Source: Candidatus Omnitrophota bacterium
Lineage (GTDB): Bacteria; Hinthialibacterota; Hinthialibacteria; Hinthialibacterales; JAKPRU01
DNA: 64,000 nucleotides
Direction of reading: 5' to 3'
NCBI GenBank assembly: GCA_029570205.1
Contig: JAKQSI010000067.1
Span: 59,141-123,140, forward strand
Positions 8,934 to 17,194 of the stretch are shown piece by piece; position 1 is the first letter of the stretch, and every line of letters starts with the position of its first letter. The translations under genes and the position numbers were made by a program. The notes under the pieces were generated by a model that did no database searches, was not told the origin of the DNA, and was given only the letters and a program-made list of their open reading frames with translations.

Positions 8934-10460
8934 TTACGGGATCTGAAATTGGGACGGTGCATATTCCGGCAGTTTGGACAATATAACAGTGTGTTTCTTG
9001 CTGTCAACTTGTCCTAACACAAAGCCGGAGGGATCTTTTCTTTTCAATTCAAGGGTCAACGGAATATCTTTTCCGTCTGCTTTGCTTTTCAGGGTGATTC
9101 GGTATCGATTTCCCACCCGATTGAACGAGACGAGATCATAAGCCGTGTTGAGGGTCGGCATCGGTTTGGCTCGGCGCAGTTTCTCTTCTATCTGAAGCAG
9201 TTGAGTGCGGTCTCTTTCGGTGAGAAGGGGGCCGAGAGTCAAAGCCTGAACGACCTGCTCCAGAACGGCCTCTTTTTTGGCCTCATCGTAAGCGGCCGTA
9301 TCCCCTTTCGCGATGGCTTCCGTTATGCGAGTCAATTCTTTCCCGGCTGATCCGATCACGGCGCTCAAATACGAGGAGAGCATCTCCACTTGGGCCGTTG
9401 CGAGAATCCCGTTGTCGGGGTGACGGGAGCAGAGGGCCGCGAATGACTTGATCTGCGCATTGGCTGTGTTGAAATCACCTTGTGCGACGGCATTAGCGAC
9501 CGAGGTTCGTACTTGTTCCGCAACGGTTTCGGCGGAATCGACCAGCATCTTGTCGGTATTATCCGTAAGTGTCTGCAACTCTGTTCGACGTGCCGCGGGG
9601 ACCACAGAGAATTCGGGATCGACTTGCTGGGCTTCCTGCAAGATTTCCCGTGCCTGGCCCAGGACAGGCAGAAGGGTTGTGGCGTTGTTCGGGCCTTGTT
9701 GCGCGGCAGTACTCAGCGCCGTTGTGATCTGGTTGAACGTGGCTGCCAACCGATCTCGTTTCAACTTGGTAACCGTCTGTTCGATTTCCGTTGCCAGGCT
9801 GGATACTTCTTTGAATCGATCCTGCCCCATGGCCTCTCCCTTGGGATCGGCCTCGATCAGGTTTTTCAATGCCGCCAAGGCCGGTTCGTAAAGATCAATC
9901 GCCCGGTCCGGAGAGGAGGAGACCAGGGCGGCCGCTTGTTCGGAATTCTGACGCACCTGCGCAAGCGTTGTTTCCAGGTTCCGCAGATTCAAGCGCTGCT
10001 CGGCCATTCGAATATACTCGGAAGGACGGACCGGGTACTCGATACGAGTCTCTGTTACATCCAGGCGAAGGAGGCGATTGAACTGCTGAATGGCCTGTTC
10101 GTATTTTTCGTTCTTGAAGAGGTCCTCCCCCTTTTGATACATTTGTTGGACTTCCTGGCGAAGGCGCAGCTGTTCTGCCGGTGTTCCGAAAGGATTTTTC
10201 AGGCGGCTGTAAACGGCAGGAGACCGTTTGTTTTCGAGTTCCTGGACCAGTTTGGTTGAATCCAGCGCCTGGGACTTGCTCCCGCCTCCTTTGACGCCTT
10301 CCACTTCCATTCGAATCCGATCTTCGACCGTCATGGAAAGCGCGCCCTGTATCCGGGTATATCCCCAGCCTGCGAGAGCCAGCAAACCCACCAGTACCAA
10401 TATATCCCGATACTTACTAACAAGTTCGATAATCTGTTCTTTGTTGATTGACGCAGCCAC
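8934..10460 (-). CDS. Membrane-anchored helical protein of the pilus-like cluster
   Basis: I do not recognise this 508-residue family. It starts with a short cytoplasmic segment, one transmembrane helix (about 19-36, DILVLVGLLALAGWGY) and then a long, largely helical region with a TPR-like unit (YQKGEDLFKNEKYEQAIQQF near 108) and coiled-coil-like stretches. The last ~70 residues look like a small beta domain (RYRITLKSKADGKDIPLTLEL). This topology, plus its place between the PilM-PilN fusion and the secretin, is where pilO and pilP normally lie, so it may bridge inner membrane and secretin. That role is inferred from position only. The start is a GTG at 10460 preceded by GGAGAG at good distance; the nearby ATG is in another frame. 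Confidence 0.75.
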   Translation of the reverse strand: MAASINKEQIIELVSKYRDILVLVGLLALAGWGYTRIQGALSMTVEDRIRMEVEGVKGGGSKSQALDSTKLVQELENKRSPAVYSRLKNPFGTPAEQLRLRQEVQQMYQKGEDLFKNEKYEQAIQQFNRLLRLDVTETRIEYPVRPSEYIRMAEQRLNLRNLETTLAQVRQNSEQAAALVSSSPDRAIDLYEPALAALKNLIEADPKGEAMGQDRFKEVSSLATEIEQTVTKLKRDRLAATFNQITTALSTAAQQGPNNATTLLPVLGQAREILQEAQQVDPEFSVVPAARRTELQTLTDNTDKMLVDSAETVAEQVRTSVANAVAQGDFNTANAQIKSFAALCSRHPDNGILATAQVEMLSSYLSAVIGSAGKELTRITEAIAKGDTAAYDEAKKEAVLEQVVQALTLGPLLTERDRTQLLQIEEKLRRAKPMPTLNTAYDLVSFNRVGNRYRITLKSKADGKDIPLTLELKRKDPSGFVLGQVDSKKHTVILSKLPEYAPSQFQIP

Positions 10461-10548
10461 ACATCTCTCCGTCTATGCAGGTTTTCTCGTCATTGCCCTG
10501 GTTTCGTTCCATCCGGAAGCGGGAGTGCAGGGCAGTGCGGGTGGACAG

Positions 10549-12786
10549 TTATATTGCGCCTTCCTCAGCGGCTGCCTCGCCCCCACCGGCCTCAGCTGCA
10601 CCGCCACCGCCGCCGCTGGGTACGCCCGTCATGCCATAGCCGTAGCCATACATGCCGTACCCGTATCCGCCCTCCGCTTCGGGTGGTGGAGTCGGGGTCG
10701 GTGGCGGAGTCGGTTCCGGTGTCTGATACGATTTCTCCAGGACCGCCAGCATTTCGTCTTCGGTCCGTTTTCCTTCGGCAAAAGCCGCAATTTCTTCCAC
10801 CTTGACTTCCTGTTGTTCTTTTGGATTAAAAGCCGGGTCGAAATATCGGAGTTGGATAACTTCGCAATTCTCGACTTTGCTCATCTGGATCGCATTGTAG
10901 ACCTTATTAAGGATATCGAGTTTTTCTTTGGCCTGATCGACCTGGAAAACCCCGACGAGCGCTCGCCACGGTCCATTTTGTTCTTCCTCCTGCGAAGAAG
11001 CGGGTTGGGACTGGGCTGAGTCGGCTCCTCCGGGCATTCCGGGAATCTGTTCCGCGCCCGGTAGCGTGAATCCGCCCGGCATTCCGGAAGCGCCACCCCC
11101 GCTCATGTTTTCCAGACGCGCCAGGATGATGGTGATATTCAGCAGTTTTTTCAAATTGCGGATGAACTCCAATTCTTCCATTGTGGGATTCCGGAATTTC
11201 TCCGCCCCTTTTACCTCAATGGTATAGTCGGTACTCCCGTCCTCGGCCGGCAAACTGTTTTTCAGCGAAACCCCGGTGTCATCGAAATAGGGACATAAGC
11301 GGAGGTTGGAGAGGAATTCATTAAGGCGAAGGTCGTTCATGGCCTTCCCCTGAATCGTCATATTGTCGCTGGCCAGCGAAACCGTTGTAAGCCAGACCTC
11401 ATCGGGGACCATCGAAAGGACTTCGATGTATCGGTTTGTAATTACTCCTCGCTTTTTGGCCACTTGGCTCAGCCGGTCGAATCGCTTCATATAATTGTCT
11501 TGTTCTGCCCGAAGAGATTGAATTTCTTTCTGATGCGGTCCGATTCCTGTCGGATTGATGACACTCTGGATTCGATCCAGTACCTGTCGATCTCGGGCAA
11601 TGCACTGCTGGACGGCGATATAGCTATAGAAAATCATGCCGAGTAACACCAGACCGGAGGTGCAGAGCATCGGCATACGTCGTTCCAATTCCAGGCGGTG
11701 AATTACGTGATTGGGAGCGATATTGACGGCGATCCGGGCCTTGTTTGCGCACCGAACGGCGAGACCCGCAAGAACGCCTTCGCCTCGATAGTTATCTTTG
11801 TTTGCGGCGGACCAATCCAATACCGCAGAATTGGTGAAATCCGCCAATGCCACGGGGACCCCCAGACGATCTTCGAGAAACTCTACTGCGCCTTCCATGC
11901 GAGCGGTTCCGCCACACAGCAGCACCCGTGTTACAGGAGAGGCTTCGGGTTGCGACACATGAAAGTCCAGGGAACGGCGGATATCGCTGATGATCCGGTC
12001 GAATCCTTTTTCCAGAACGGTGGCCACATCGACGGCGGTCGGGCCTTCCCCATCGATGTTGGTGTATTCCGATGCGGGGCGGATTTTGAGACTTTCCGCT
12101 TCGTTCCAATCCACTTTGAACCGTTCCGCGATCAGATCAGTCAGGTTGTTACCTGCAAAAGGAGCGCTTCGTGAAAACCGCATCTGCCCCTCCTGCTCCA
12201 CCACGATATCCGTAGCGCTTGCGCCGATATTGATGATCGCAGTAACTTCGCCCTCCGCCGGTCCGATAGTGGCCATATAAGCGTTAAACAGACTGATGGG
12301 GCCTGCCTCGACAATGTCCGTTTTTATTCCGGCGTTTTTCAAACGGGAAACGACTTCTTCGGAGACATCCTTACGGACAGCAAGCAGCAAGACCTCCAGT
12401 TCCGTCGATTGGGGGGCGGGCGGAACAACGTGATAATCGAAATTGACCTGATGAATCGGGAAAGGGATTTGCTGGCGCGCTTCGTACTGAACGATCTTAA
12501 CAAGTTGACGGCCGCTGACGACCGGAATGCGGACATAGCGATTGAACGTGGTTCTGCCGCTCAGAGACGTCGCGGCGCGCGTGCCGCCGCCGGGGAGGTT
12601 TTTGCGGAGCGTCTTGATGGTTTCTGAGACGCGGCGGGCGATTTCATCGGCGGGAGCCTGCGGGGAAAGGCCAATTGCCTGAGAAGCGGCTCCGGTAACG
12701 GCAGCGCCTTCCTTTGTCCGCTTCAGCGCCAAGATTTTTACAGTATGTTGCCCGATGTCGATTGCGACCAGGGGTCCTTTGGCCAT
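10549..12786 (-). CDS. PilM-PilN fusion protein
   Basis: In type IV pili, PilM is a cytoplasmic actin-like ATP-binding protein that grips the N-terminal tail of the bitopic inner-membrane protein PilN. Here one 745-residue chain appears to hold both. Residues 1-~345 show the actin-like fold: phosphate-1 AIDIGQHTVKIL, phosphate-2 NIGASATDIVVEQEG, adenosine motif LLCGGTARMEG. At about 365 comes a PilN-like start (VNIAPNHVIHRLELERR), a transmembrane helix (CTSGLVLLGMIFYSYIAV), a coiled coil and the PilN periplasmic domain up to ~545. The last 200 residues are extra: a PilO-like or unknown segment, a Pro-Thr linker and a Gly/Tyr/Ala-rich tail. The ATG at 12786 follows AAAGGA; an ATG 16 codons upstream lacks conservation. 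No ribosome binding site or stop splits the two halves. Confidence 0.85.
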   Translation of the reverse strand: MAKGPLVAIDIGQHTVKILALKRTKEGAAVTGAASQAIGLSPQAPADEIARRVSETIKTLRKNLPGGGTRAATSLSGRTTFNRYVRIPVVSGRQLVKIVQYEARQQIPFPIHQVNFDYHVVPPAPQSTELEVLLLAVRKDVSEEVVSRLKNAGIKTDIVEAGPISLFNAYMATIGPAEGEVTAIINIGASATDIVVEQEGQMRFSRSAPFAGNNLTDLIAERFKVDWNEAESLKIRPASEYTNIDGEGPTAVDVATVLEKGFDRIISDIRRSLDFHVSQPEASPVTRVLLCGGTARMEGAVEFLEDRLGVPVALADFTNSAVLDWSAANKDNYRGEGVLAGLAVRCANKARIAVNIAPNHVIHRLELERRMPMLCTSGLVLLGMIFYSYIAVQQCIARDRQVLDRIQSVINPTGIGPHQKEIQSLRAEQDNYMKRFDRLSQVAKKRGVITNRYIEVLSMVPDEVWLTTVSLASDNMTIQGKAMNDLRLNEFLSNLRLCPYFDDTGVSLKNSLPAEDGSTDYTIEVKGAEKFRNPTMEELEFIRNLKKLLNITIILARLENMSGGGASGMPGGFTLPGAEQIPGMPGGADSAQSQPASSQEEEQNGPWRALVGVFQVDQAKEKLDILNKVYNAIQMSKVENCEVIQLRYFDPAFNPKEQQEVKVEEIAAFAEGKRTEDEMLAVLEKSYQTPEPTPPPTPTPPPEAEGGYGYGMYGYGYGMTGVPSGGGGGAAEAGGGEAAAEEGAI

Positions 12787-13045
12787 GACCGTCCTTTCTC
12801 GCGGGTTACCTGAATGGGGAACGGATTTTACCAATCATCCCCGATTGGTTGAAGGGAGTCAGGAACCCATATTGATCCAACGAAGCACAGACGAATCCGG
12901 GGTGGCACGAAAAATCATGCGATCCGAATTCCAGAGCCGTGTTCCCATCCGGTAGTCTCTCCATCCGGTTCGGGCGAAGCTTACCTGAAATCAAACCTGT
13001 TTCGGTAGTCTCCCCGACAAACGGGGAAAACCGCTGTCTTCCTGT

Positions 13046-14980
13046 TCAGCTGCCCTCGTGGTTCGTCGTGGTCCCTTGTGCGGCCACGCTGCGAAGCCGA
13101 CCGATCTGCATCGAACAGGTGCTGACACCATCCGTGGGGTCCGATGTATCCCCAAGGACATCCTGAAGTCGAAAGAAAAGACCTGTGGTCGGGTCTTTTC
13201 CTTCGCGATCCAGAAAGACCCGCAACGTTGTTTTTGACGTGGACTTTAGCGCACGGAATCGGATCGAGGCCAGAGTTCCTTCCGAGCGGAGCGGTTTACG
13301 GTATCCCCGGACTCGATAATCGATCAATCCTTTTTCCGGATCGACCTTATTTGCCAGACCGAGGTCGAATGGGAACTGATCCCGATATGACCCGTCGTGG
13401 ATATTTAAACCTCGCGCGATGATATTGTTTTGGTCGTTATCGACCACTTCCAGGACACGGGGATTATAGGCGATGAGAAGACTCACCTGGTCGAACGGCT
13501 CGTGATCGGGATTCTCCAGTTCGACTCGCACATCAAATTCATCGCCGATCACAATCTGATCGACATCCGGCACCAATCGCAGGTGTGTTTGGTAGACCTC
13601 TTCCTGGGCCACCTTGTTTTTATCGAGACTGCGAACACGGTCTTTTGTGGGTTTTTCGCTCAAGATTGTGATCCATCGGCTGATGGTCCCATCTCCCGGC
13701 AGCAACGGCAGTCCCAGACAGTCTTTGTCGTTCAAAAACAGCCCGGTCCCCAACTCGGAACTCTCCGACTGCGCCTCTTCCGCTTTTCCTCCGGTGGATC
13801 TTTGGGGGAAGTAGAACTCGAGCTGGGTGCGTTGAGTGGGTTGAAGGGCCTCGAAGTAAATACTTGCCACGCGACCCTGGGCGGTGGAGGTTTCACCGGT
13901 GATTTCAAACATATAGCTGATAAGACCTTTTTCATGATCCACAATGTTTTGATAAAGGGATATTTTGTCGTCTCGGCTGAATGCTTCCCGCAGATACGGA
14001 CTGGGCGCTTTTTCGGCGACGGCGGCCACCCCTTTTGGCGCAGGCGCGGAGGTAATGTCATCGATCATGGCCAGGGCGGGTTGTGGCGATTCCCCTTCCA
14101 TTGATGGGGGACCAACAACGGGCCGGAGAAACACCGGATCGTAGCGAAAGACTGCCGCGAGACGGTTGTACCCCACTCGCTTTGGATTCGAGAGTTCGAT
14201 ATCGACCGAGAAGACATCCCCGACAACGATTTCATCTGCGTTCACTGTCAGGAAAAGAGTTGCGAGCTGGCTTTGCGGTCTTTCTTCCTGTTTTGCCGCT
14301 GTCGGAGCGGCTGGGCGACCTCCTCGCCCCGGCGCCTTGGGCTGCGGGACGCCAGGAGGAGCGGACTTGGCGGCAGCGGCGCCTTCGATCTCTACAGAGC
14401 CTTGTTCCGATTGTCGGCTGCCTGATCCTGATTTCGATGTGGAGGTTCGCTTGGTGCGGCTTGAACGGGCGGTAGTTTCCTCTGTCTGTTGTCCCTGTTG
14501 CTCGCCGGCGGCGCCTGTCGGATTCGTACCTGAGACGCCGGCCTCACCGGTGGCGGTTCGCCGATTGTACGAGGAACTCCGGTTGTATCGGTCCGAATAT
14601 CGACTGCTGCCGTATCCCTGATCGTATCCCATGTTGTTATATCCGCCGGACCCTGAATTGTATTGGCCCGAATCGTATCGGCTGCTTCTCCTGGAACTTC
14701 CGTAACTCGAACGAGACCTCGAACTTCCGAAGCCGCTTCCATATTGCGAACCGTAACTTGACCCGTTGTTGCTATAATTGCCGTAATTGTTATATCCATA
14801 TCCGCCGAACGAAGAACTTCGTGAGGAACGGCGTGATAACTGTGCAAGCAACACCCCCGCCCCGGGGCCCGATTCTTCCGTGTTCTGGGCGGCAATATCG
14901 CCGGCCGGGATACACATACCCAGCAAAGAGATCAGCGCCAACCTGAATAACCGTCTGTTCGAATCAAGTTTTCCGTTCAT
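13046..14980 (-). CDS. Secreted protein with Ser/Tyr/Gly-rich region and two cohesin-like domains
   Basis: The 644-residue product has a signal peptide (LFRLALISLLGMCIPAGDIAAQ), then a ~130-residue low-complexity region of Ser, Tyr, Gly, Arg and Asn (about 50-150), a Thr/Ser/Lys/Pro linker, and two related beta-sandwich domains that read like cohesins: about 240-400 (DEIVVGDVFSVDIELSNP ... FRYDPVFLRPV) and about 465-630 (DQIVIGDEFDVRVELENP ... IAYNPRVLEVV ... LASIRFRAL). Cohesin-type domains bind dockerins in cellulosomes but are also common in surface proteins without a known partner. I see no dockerin in the window. It stands between the sigma-54 activator and the PilM-PilN gene, suggesting a surface role with the pilus-like machine; this is inference. 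A sigma-70-like promoter lies upstream at 15092-15119. Confidence 0.75.
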   Translation of the reverse strand: MNGKLDSNRRLFRLALISLLGMCIPAGDIAAQNTEESGPGAGVLLAQLSRRSSRSSSFGGYGYNNYGNYSNNGSSYGSQYGSGFGSSRSRSSYGSSRRSSRYDSGQYNSGSGGYNNMGYDQGYGSSRYSDRYNRSSSYNRRTATGEAGVSGTNPTGAAGEQQGQQTEETTARSSRTKRTSTSKSGSGSRQSEQGSVEIEGAAAAKSAPPGVPQPKAPGRGGRPAAPTAAKQEERPQSQLATLFLTVNADEIVVGDVFSVDIELSNPKRVGYNRLAAVFRYDPVFLRPVVGPPSMEGESPQPALAMIDDITSAPAPKGVAAVAEKAPSPYLREAFSRDDKISLYQNIVDHEKGLISYMFEITGETSTAQGRVASIYFEALQPTQRTQLEFYFPQRSTGGKAEEAQSESSELGTGLFLNDKDCLGLPLLPGDGTISRWITILSEKPTKDRVRSLDKNKVAQEEVYQTHLRLVPDVDQIVIGDEFDVRVELENPDHEPFDQVSLLIAYNPRVLEVVDNDQNNIIARGLNIHDGSYRDQFPFDLGLANKVDPEKGLIDYRVRGYRKPLRSEGTLASIRFRALKSTSKTTLRVFLDREGKDPTTGLFFRLQDVLGDTSDPTDGVSTCSMQIGRLRSVAAQGTTTNHEGS

Positions 14981-15091
14981 GAGCCTTCCTTTCCGAGCGA
15001 CGTTCCGAATCGGATGGAAATCCGCTCTCAGGCAGCTAACTCATCTTCCGGGGATTTCGTAACGTTTTTGATCCTGTTCCCCATACAGGAA

Positions 15092-15119
15092 AGTATCCTT
15101 TTTCGCCCGATGCCGTCAA
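15092..15119 (-). promoter_or_regulatory. Sigma-70-like promoter before the cohesin gene
   Basis: On the minus strand TTGACG (15119-15114), 16 bases, then GATACT (15097-15092). It lies about 110 bases before the cohesin-domain gene and could drive the pilus-like cluster independently of the sigma-54 activator upstream. Found by eye; a 16-base spacer and imperfect -10 make it moderate. Confidence 0.45.
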
Positions 15120-15171
15120 GAAACCCGGAGAGATTTTTGTGTGATCCTGATTCCGTAAAACCGGTGGGCTA

Positions 15172-16182
15172 TCATTCCCGGGGCGATTTCTCCCGAATAC
15201 GGATTTCATGCAATTTGTATTTTTCGATTTTCCGGTCGAGGGTCGGGCGGGAGATTTTCAAGATATTCGCCGCCTGGCTCTTGTTAAATCGTGTGAATTC
15301 CAGGATGCGGAGAATATGACGTTTTTCGGCTTCATCCAGAGTCAGGATATCCAGAACCTCGGTTGCTTTTGTTTCTACTTCCTGCGTGTTCCGTGCCGTT
15401 TCGGACAGGTGGATATCAAGGGGGATATGTTCCAGCCAGACCAAATCGCTGCCGTCATTCATCAGCACGGCGCATTTGATAACATGATGCAGCTCCCGAA
15501 CATTGCCCGGCCAGTCGTGACGTAGAAGGAATTGCAGCGCGGCATCCGAAAGCCCTTTGATATGTTTATGATACTGTTGATTATATAATTGGAAGAAGTA
15601 GTCGGCCAAAGCCGGAATGTCCTCTTTGCGCTCCCGCAATGGGGGCAGATTCAGATGGACTTCTTTCAATCGGTAATAGAGTTCCTGGAGGAATTCGCCA
15701 TCCTGGGTGCGACGGATCAGGGGTTGGGTGGACGCCGCAATGATCCGTACATCCAGCGGGATGGAATCGCCGCTCCCCAGACGCTCGATCACACCTTCTT
15801 CCAGCACGCGCAGAAGTTTTGCTTGTACAGGGAGGGCCATTTCGCCGATTTCATCCAAAAGAATCGTGCCGCCTGCCGCTTGCTCCAATTTGCCGCGCCG
15901 AGAATACACGGCTCCTGTAAATGCGCCCTTTTCATGCCCGAATAACTCCATCTCGAGCAAATCTCCCGGTAATGCGGAACAGTTCACGACAACAAACTTT
16001 CCCTCGGATCGCTCGCTGGACGAGTGGATGGCATTCGCCAGAAGTTCTTTTCCTGTTCCGGTTTCCCCGATCAAGAGAACCCGCGCATCAGTTGGGGCCA
16101 CCTGTTGAGCCGTCCGGACAATGCGGTCCATTTTTTGACTGCGATAGACGATGTTTGCAAAAGTCACTTTACGACGAGTCAT
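15172..16182 (-). CDS. Sigma-54-dependent transcriptional activator without receiver domain
   Basis: AAA+ bacterial enhancer-binding protein that remodels RNA polymerase-sigma-54. The 336-residue product consists only of the AAA+ domain (about 5-240) and a Fis-type helix-turn-helix (about 285-325, NKSQAANILKISRPTLDRKI). Walker A GETGTGKE, the sigma-54-contacting GAFTGA loop, Walker B GTILLDEIGEM and the arginine-finger region LYYRLKEVHLNLPPLRER are all intact. There is no N-terminal receiver, GAF or PAS domain, as in PspF, so activity must be controlled by a partner or by expression. It is the first gene of the 5.6-16.2 kb leftward cluster. Just before its ATG, GAGAG-CAT-CTCTC forms a small hairpin containing the only Shine-Dalgarno-like bases. 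A good sigma-70 promoter lies at 16219-16246. Confidence 0.93.
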   Translation of the reverse strand: MTRRKVTFANIVYRSQKMDRIVRTAQQVAPTDARVLLIGETGTGKELLANAIHSSSERSEGKFVVVNCSALPGDLLEMELFGHEKGAFTGAVYSRRGKLEQAAGGTILLDEIGEMALPVQAKLLRVLEEGVIERLGSGDSIPLDVRIIAASTQPLIRRTQDGEFLQELYYRLKEVHLNLPPLRERKEDIPALADYFFQLYNQQYHKHIKGLSDAALQFLLRHDWPGNVRELHHVIKCAVLMNDGSDLVWLEHIPLDIHLSETARNTQEVETKATEVLDILTLDEAEKRHILRILEFTRFNKSQAANILKISRPTLDRKIEKYKLHEIRIREKSPRE

Positions 16183-16218
16183 GAGAGATGCTCTCTGTGT
16201 TTAAGCAGGATATAACAT

Positions 16219-16246
16219 AGAATACTCGATTCCGTCGAAATGTCAA
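16219..16246 (-). promoter_or_regulatory. Sigma-70 promoter of the sigma-54 activator gene
   Basis: On the minus strand a perfect TTGACA (16246-16241), 16 bases, then TATTCT (16224-16219), about 40 bases before the activator's ATG. It suggests the activator itself is made by the housekeeping polymerase and separates its transcription from lgt upstream. Confidence 0.65.
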
Positions 16247-16283
16247 GAAACTTTACACCGATTTTCGAGATTTTGAAGCCCCC

Positions 16284-17114
16284 TTATGCGCGAATTCGGG
16301 ATAATCTTCGATGGATTAGAAACGCACCGGCCACCGCAAACACTCCCATCGATACGACTTGCGAAGTTGAAAGAAGATGCAAAATCTCTCCACGCGGATC
16401 ACCACGGGTGAACTCCACAAGAAACCGACCGATTGAATAAAGAAGCAGATAAATCAAAAACAGATCTCCCTTTTGACAACCCCTTTTTCGTAAATATAGG
16501 AGGATAAGGAAGTTAAGCCATGCCAATGCCGATTCATACAATTGGCTGGGATGCACAGGCAAGGAATAGATGTCATCCGGCGCAATCCACCCTTTTGAGA
16601 GGTGATCCAGATAGGCCGGCGCTCCGTCAATCAGGCCGGAAAACGGATCGATGGTGCGGGGAAAGCGAACGGCCCAGGGGAGAGAACTTGGACGACCGTA
16701 ACAGCAACCGAATCCGAAACACCCCCAACGTCCGATCCCCTGCGCCAGAGACAGATATGGCGCAATCACATCCGCCACTTTCCAGACATCCTGACCTTGA
16801 CGCCGAATCCAATAGATTGAAGCCGCGATTCCGGCCAGAAGTCCGCCGAAAAAGACATAGCCCTCGCGGGAAAACAGCGCCCCAGCCGGATGCTCCAGGA
16901 AATAATCGAAGTTCACCAGAATATGCAAAAGGCGCGCGCCGAGAAGCGCAGCGACCATGGTTACTACCAACAGATTCTGCAGAAACTCTCCGGGAATTCC
17001 TTCTCGTTCACCGCGACGGACAATCAGTGACGCCGCGACGGCGAAGGCAATCGCCAGCATGAGTCCATACGTGGTGATTTGGAAACCCCCGATTCGAAAT
17101 AAAGTGGGGTGCAT
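16284..17114 (-). CDS. lgt: Phosphatidylglycerol-prolipoprotein diacylglyceryl transferase
   Basis: Inner-membrane enzyme that transfers diacylglycerol from phosphatidylglycerol to the lipobox cysteine, the first step of lipoprotein maturation. The 276-residue product begins MHPTLFRIGGFQITTYGLM, close to the family start, and shows about seven hydrophobic helices. The Lgt signature appears as GQ/GIGRWGCFGFGCCYGRP (near 135-152), with GYVFFGGLLAG before it and VHPSQLYES and GRFLVEFTRGDPRG after it. I chose the ATG at 17114; an upstream ATG at 17189 would add 25 residues not seen in the family. It follows lspA by 80 bases, so the two lipoprotein-processing genes probably share an operon. Confidence 0.95.
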   Translation of the reverse strand: MHPTLFRIGGFQITTYGLMLAIAFAVAASLIVRRGEREGIPGEFLQNLLVVTMVAALLGARLLHILVNFDYFLEHPAGALFSREGYVFFGGLLAGIAASIYWIRRQGQDVWKVADVIAPYLSLAQGIGRWGCFGFGCCYGRPSSLPWAVRFPRTIDPFSGLIDGAPAYLDHLSKGWIAPDDIYSLPVHPSQLYESALAWLNFLILLYLRKRGCQKGDLFLIYLLLYSIGRFLVEFTRGDPRGEILHLLSTSQVVSMGVFAVAGAFLIHRRLSRIRA

Positions 17115-17194
17115 ACTGGTCTCCGCGACACAAAACGCCGGTCCGGGGTATGAGAATGCCCGATTCGGCACGGCTCCGGGAAGAATCACCTCAT

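Noticed and set aside
12897..12920. TGGCACG on the plus strand as a sigma-54 -24 element
   Set aside because: No GC of a TTGC-type -12 at the right distance, and no gene downstream on that strand.
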